From Flavobacteriaceae bacterium (GTDB lineage: Bacteria > Bacteroidota > Bacteroidia > Flavobacteriales > Flavobacteriaceae), in assembly GCA_023700885.1 (NCBI GenBank), contig JAMPYA010000026.1, forward strand, positions 1 through 17,219: a stretch of 17,219 nucleotides of DNA. The letters are read 5' to 3'. Below the pieces are notes generated by a model. That model saw only the letters and a program-made list of their open reading frames with translations. It did not search any database and was not told the origin of the DNA. The position numbers and the translations under genes are program-made. Of this stretch, positions 14,605 to 17,219 are shown piece by piece (position 1 is the stretch's first letter; every line of letters begins with the position of its first letter).

Positions 14605-15477
14605 TTATTCTACTAATTTATCTAGTGTATAAATAATTAATTCTTCAACTGGTTTGTAGGGGTCTTTACTAAAAGTTTTATTAGCTCTATTTGCAATAAT
14701 TGCATTCATAGAACAAGCATTATGACCTAATAATTTTGCTAATCCGTAAATTGCAGAAGTTTCCATTTCTAAATTAGAAACACGAAATCCGTTAAAATTA
14801 AAACTATCAATTTTATTATTTAAACCCGCATCTTCAAGTGCTAAACGCAAAACTCTTCCTTGAGGTCCGAAAAAACCAACTGCTGTTCCGGTCATTCCTG
14901 TATAAACTTTGTCACTCATTAATTTAGCTTGTAACTCAGCACTATTTTTTACAACATAAGGACGCGCTTTTCTAGGATTCCAATTAGTGTGTTTTATAAA
15001 TGCATCTTCAATATCTTTTTCTAAAATATGCTCACAATCATAAGAGTGAAGTACGCCGTCAAAACCAATTCCGTGTGTTCCTAAAACAAAACCATCTACC
15101 TGAATATCAGTTTGTAAAGAACCTGAGGTTCCTATACGAACTATATTTAATGTGGTATGTTTTTCTTTAATCGTTCTGTTTTTTAGATCGATGTTTACCA
15201 AAGCGTCTAATTCGTTCATTACGATGTCAATATTATCAGGACCAATTCCTGTTGATATAACTGTAATTCTTTTACCTTTATAGGTTCCGGTAATAGTTCT
15301 AAATTCTCTTTTTTGTATATCAAATTCTTGATTTTCAAAGTGTTTTGCGACTTTTGGAACTCTATTTTGATCACCCACAAAAATGATGTCTGTTGCTATA
15401 TGTTCAGGTAAAAGGTTTAAGTGATAAACACTTCCGTCAGGGTTTAAAACTAATTCTGATGTGGCTATTTTATTCAT
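14605..15477 (-). CDS. Nucleoside phosphorylase (uridine phosphorylase-like)
   Basis: A 290-residue enzyme of the PNP/UDP phosphorylase superfamily, which splits nucleosides with phosphate to ribose-1-phosphate and free base. Motifs are VGDQNRV (34-40, phosphate site G35/D36), STGIGPDNIDIVMNEL (75-90), RIGTSGSLQ (114-122, phosphate and ribose site), and NLEMETSAIYGLAKLLGH (235-252) with M238/E239 contacting ribose. The RIGTSG and NLEMETSAIYGL signatures are closest to uridine phosphorylase, but base preference cannot be settled here. It is the last gene of a five-gene minus-strand run, 19 bases after the SUI1 gene. Confidence 0.93.
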   Translation of the reverse strand: MNKIATSELVLNPDGSVYHLNLLPEHIATDIIFVGDQNRVPKVAKHFENQEFDIQKREFRTITGTYKGKRITVISTGIGPDNIDIVMNELDALVNIDLKNRTIKEKHTTLNIVRIGTSGSLQTDIQVDGFVLGTHGIGFDGVLHSYDCEHILEKDIEDAFIKHTNWNPRKARPYVVKNSAELQAKLMSDKVYTGMTGTAVGFFGPQGRVLRLALEDAGLNNKIDSFNFNGFRVSNLEMETSAIYGLAKLLGHNACSMNAIIANRANKTFSKDPYKPVEELIIYTLDKLVE

Positions 15478-15496
15478 TTATTATTTTTTAGGGGAG

Positions 15497-15847
15497 TTAT
15501 CCTCCAACTCTTTTTACATTATATCCTTCTTTTTTAAGGATTTCCATTACTTTATCTCTATAATTTCCTTGTATAATTATTTCATTGTCTTTTACACTGC
15601 CTCCAACTCCGCATTTTGTTTTTAATAACTTTCCTAATTGTTTTAAATCATCCTCAGTTCCAATAAAACCACTAATAATGGTAGCTGTTTTTCCACCTCT
15701 TCCTTTATTGGAAAAAATGGCTTCTAAAAACTGTTGGTTTGGTGACAATGTTTCTTGAATTTCATCTTTTTCAAATTCAAATGAAGCATTTGTAGAAAAG
15801 ATAAATCCTCCTAAATCGGATAAACTATTTGATTTTTTTTTACTCAT
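15497..15847 (-). CDS. SUI1/eIF1-like translation factor (YciH family)
   Basis: A 116-residue protein whose C-terminal half (about 50-116) is a SUI1 domain: GKTATIISGFIGTEDDLKQL, then LLKTKCGVGGSVKDNEIIIQGN, then KEGYNVKRVGG. Bacterial members (YciH) are related to eukaryotic initiation factor 1; their role in bacteria is not well defined and the domain is thought to act at the ribosomal decoding site. The N-terminal 50 residues are polar and low in structure. It begins 3 bases after the stop of the small membrane protein and is followed 19 bases later by the nucleoside phosphorylase, so it is cotranscribed with both. Confidence 0.95.
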   Translation of the reverse strand: MSKKKSNSLSDLGGFIFSTNASFEFEKDEIQETLSPNQQFLEAIFSNKGRGGKTATIISGFIGTEDDLKQLGKLLKTKCGVGGSVKDNEIIIQGNYRDKVMEILKKEGYNVKRVGG

Positions 15848-15850
15848 AAG

Positions 15851-16021
15851 TTAGGACTTACTTACCTTATTCCAAATCAATAATAAAACAGCAAAAAAAA
15901 CCAGAATAATGCCAGTTATAGAAAGTAACGGATTGTAAAAGTTATTGATATCAAAAAATACTTTTCCTGTAATGAAAAGTAAAATTCCTAATAAAAATAA
16001 TACGACAGTAAATGGTTTCAT
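15851..16021 (-). CDS. Small membrane protein, two helices
   Basis: A 56-residue protein starting MKPFTVVLFLLGILLF. It has two hydrophobic helices, about 4-18 and 35-51, joined by a short loop (KVFFDINNFYNP). The frame is open further upstream to 16111, but that extension overlaps the end of the DUF6048 gene and reads like antisense-style sequence; the ATG at 16021 puts the first helix at the N-terminus. It sits between DUF6048 and the SUI1 gene with gaps of 28 and 3 bases. No family recognised. It is well supported as a gene by its spacing and its clean two-helix character. Confidence 0.75.
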   Translation of the reverse strand: MKPFTVVLFLLGILLFITGKVFFDINNFYNPLLSITGIILVFFAVLLLIWNKVSKS

Positions 16022-16049
16022 ATAATTTAAGGCATCACTACAAATGTAA

Positions 16050-16754
16050 CTATTTAACTTTTTTATACAATGGTATTTGATAAGAAACTGTATAATTAAA
16101 GCCAGCGCCACTACTGTTTAAATGACGTTTATTAAATCCTGGAATATATAAGTTTTCAAAATTAACAGGATCAGTGGTTTTTAACAAAGAATTAAAACTT
16201 ACACTTGCTCCTAAAAATAAATTTTTAAAGGTTTCTACTTTAATTCCTAATATAAATTCAGCCCAATGCGCTGTTAAATCATCATATTTTATCGGATTTT
16301 GAACAAAATATTCATCAAAATAAGTTCCATTTTGATAAATTGTATAACTATTAACTGTTTGATTAAATGTGCTAAAACCATATCGAACTCCTACAAAAAT
16401 TTCATTGTTCATGTCTAACCAGTTATTGTAGGCATTGTAATTAGCTCCAAGTTTAATGTAAGAACCTTTTGTAGTAAAATTTATATATTCTTCGGATGTT
16501 GTTTTGTTAGTATATCCAATTTCAGAAGCAATGTAATAGCGGTTTTTAAATCTAAAATCGCCAGTTAATTCAAATCCAGAAAAGTCTTTATCAAATAAAC
16601 CTATGATGGGTTTACTAATATCAACTCCTAATCTTAAACTATAGGGTTTTTTAACTTTTAAACTATCGGTTTTTTGAGCAAAAACATTGTTTCCAATTGA
16701 TAGTAAAAAAAGACTAGTGCATAATATTAATATGTGCGTTTTTTTCATTTTCAA
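16050..16754 (-). CDS. DUF6048 family outer-membrane protein
   Basis: A 234-residue exported protein: signal peptide 1-26 (ending VFA-Q), then a beta-barrel-like body with alternating strands (YYIASEIGYTNKT, SYIKLGANYNAY, NEIFVGVRYGF, EFILGIKVETF, LFLGASVSFNSL, FNYTVSYQIPLY). It ends KVK. I recall DUF6048 as the partner of DUF6452 in Flavobacteriaceae, always next to it. Its start overlaps the end of the DUF6452 gene by 41 bases, so the two are translationally linked. Either M1 or M3 could be the start. The function is unknown; a small outer-membrane barrel is the best structural guess. Confidence 0.82.
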   Translation of the reverse strand: MKMKKTHILILCTSLFLLSIGNNVFAQKTDSLKVKKPYSLRLGVDISKPIIGLFDKDFSGFELTGDFRFKNRYYIASEIGYTNKTTSEEYINFTTKGSYIKLGANYNAYNNWLDMNNEIFVGVRYGFSTFNQTVNSYTIYQNGTYFDEYFVQNPIKYDDLTAHWAEFILGIKVETFKNLFLGASVSFNSLLKTTDPVNFENLYIPGFNKRHLNSSGAGFNYTVSYQIPLYKKVK

Positions 16755-17169
16755 TTGTAGGATTTATAATTATCATTTGTTTTATCCAATTAGCAGTTGG
16801 TTTAGATGCTATTATATTTTGAAATACCGTTTTATAACCACAAGATCTTGAAACAAACACTTCATTTCTTTGATAAGAATACGTAATTTCATCTACTAAA
16901 TTAGCGGATGAAAATTTATAAATTGTTATATCTGAATCCGTTTTAAGTGGAATTGCTATTGAATCTGTTGCTTTATTTTTTACGATACTGTCTTTTCCTT
17001 GAACCCATACATTTAAATTTGTTACTGATTTTTTAACAGTCGGTTTAGCAGCATCATAAAAACGAATGATTAACTGTGGAGTAGTGGGTTCTAAACATAT
17101 ATCATCAACTTCACAACTTAAGAAACTTACTGTGAATCCGATTAATAATAAAATGTACAATTTTTTCAT
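16714..17169 (-). CDS. DUF6452 family lipoprotein
   Basis: A 151-residue lipoprotein: signal peptide 1-18 with lipobox FLSC, lipidated at C19. The mature start EVDDICLEPTTPQLIIRFYD is the family signature I associate with DUF6452 (acidic-Asp-Ile-Cys followed by TPxLIIRFYD). The rest is a beta-rich domain. It is the first visible gene of the five-gene run and overlaps DUF6048 by 41 bases; the family usually lies next to DUF6048 and, as I recall, near rlmD. The role is unknown. Its 5' leader is duplicated in front of the 45-residue lipoprotein gene downstream. Confidence 0.85.
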   Translation of the reverse strand: MKKLYILLLIGFTVSFLSCEVDDICLEPTTPQLIIRFYDAAKPTVKKSVTNLNVWVQGKDSIVKNKATDSIAIPLKTDSDITIYKFSSANLVDEITYSYQRNEVFVSRSCGYKTVFQNIIASKPTANWIKQMIIINPTIENEKNAHINIMH

Positions 17170-17209
17170 ATGTAGATATTTTATTTTTTTTCATTTGTCA
17201 TATGGAATT
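17164..17209 (-). repeat. Shared leader repeat, copy 2 (before DUF6452)
   Basis: These 46 bases match 14461-14504. The copy lies directly before and into the DUF6452 start codon. An ATG at 17201 opens only a six-codon frame here (MTNEKK, then stop), unlike the in-frame extension in copy 1. The last bases of the window beyond it show nothing identifiable. Confidence 0.75.
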
Positions 17210-17219
17210 GTTCATTCCT

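Noticed and set aside
14414..14632. A 72-codon open frame on the plus strand
   Set aside because: It is antisense to the small lipoprotein gene and the end of the nucleoside phosphorylase, with no plausible start context or homology.
16022..16111. An upstream extension of the small two-helix protein
   Set aside because: It overlaps the 3' end of the DUF6048 gene, and its residues do not fit the two-helix design.

Overview
The window is strongly AT-rich. Its genes carry Bacteroidota hallmarks: TAnnTTTG-type promoter boxes, almost no Shine-Dalgarno sites, and families such as DUF6452/DUF6048, DUF4382, DUF1573 and an LTxxQ (Spy-like) periplasmic protein. This points to a member of the Flavobacteriaceae; the genus cannot be fixed from the sequence. 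Most of it reads as an ordinary chromosome with some accessory islands. No rRNA, tRNA, CRISPR array, transposase or phage gene was seen.

Layout. (1) 130-1236 (+): a KdgF-like cupin and an atypical SDR oxidoreductase in tight tandem, probably uronate or carbohydrate metabolism. (2) 1380-3908 (-) plus 4248-5153 (+): an extracytoplasmic-function (ECF) sigma factor, a single-pass putative anti-sigma factor, an LTxxQ periplasmic protein and an outer-membrane barrel, with a Met-rich DUF4382 lipoprotein divergently oriented. Three copies of AAACT-N16-GTCTAA, with identical spacing, stand before the sigma gene, the LTxxQ gene and the lipoprotein gene. They define a self-controlled envelope-stress-type regulon readable from sequence alone. 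(3) 5369-6238 (+): a cation diffusion facilitator. (4) 6501-8122: a HxlR redox-type regulator (-) divergent from a quinone-reductase-like flavoprotein and a YceI protein (+), with a perfect 32-bp palindrome between them. Two diverged copies of a palindromic intergenic element, in opposite orientations, flank this cassette. (5) 8575-10935 (+): an orphan hybrid histidine kinase with eight membrane segments. (6) 11062-11514 (-): a DUF1573 protein. (7) 11645-14275 (+): valyl-tRNA synthetase. (8) 14329-17169 (-): a five-gene run (DUF6452, DUF6048, a small two-helix membrane protein, a SUI1/YciH-type factor, a nucleoside phosphorylase) followed by a 45-residue lipoprotein gene. The lipoprotein gene's leader is nearly the same as the leader of the DUF6452 gene.

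The most notable items are the three-promoter ECF regulon, the SDR lacking the YxxxK catalytic pair next to a KdgF-like cupin, the regulator-reductase-YceI cassette with its palindromic operator and flanking repeats, and the duplicated leader in the last region. Family assignments come from recognised motifs; no database search was run.
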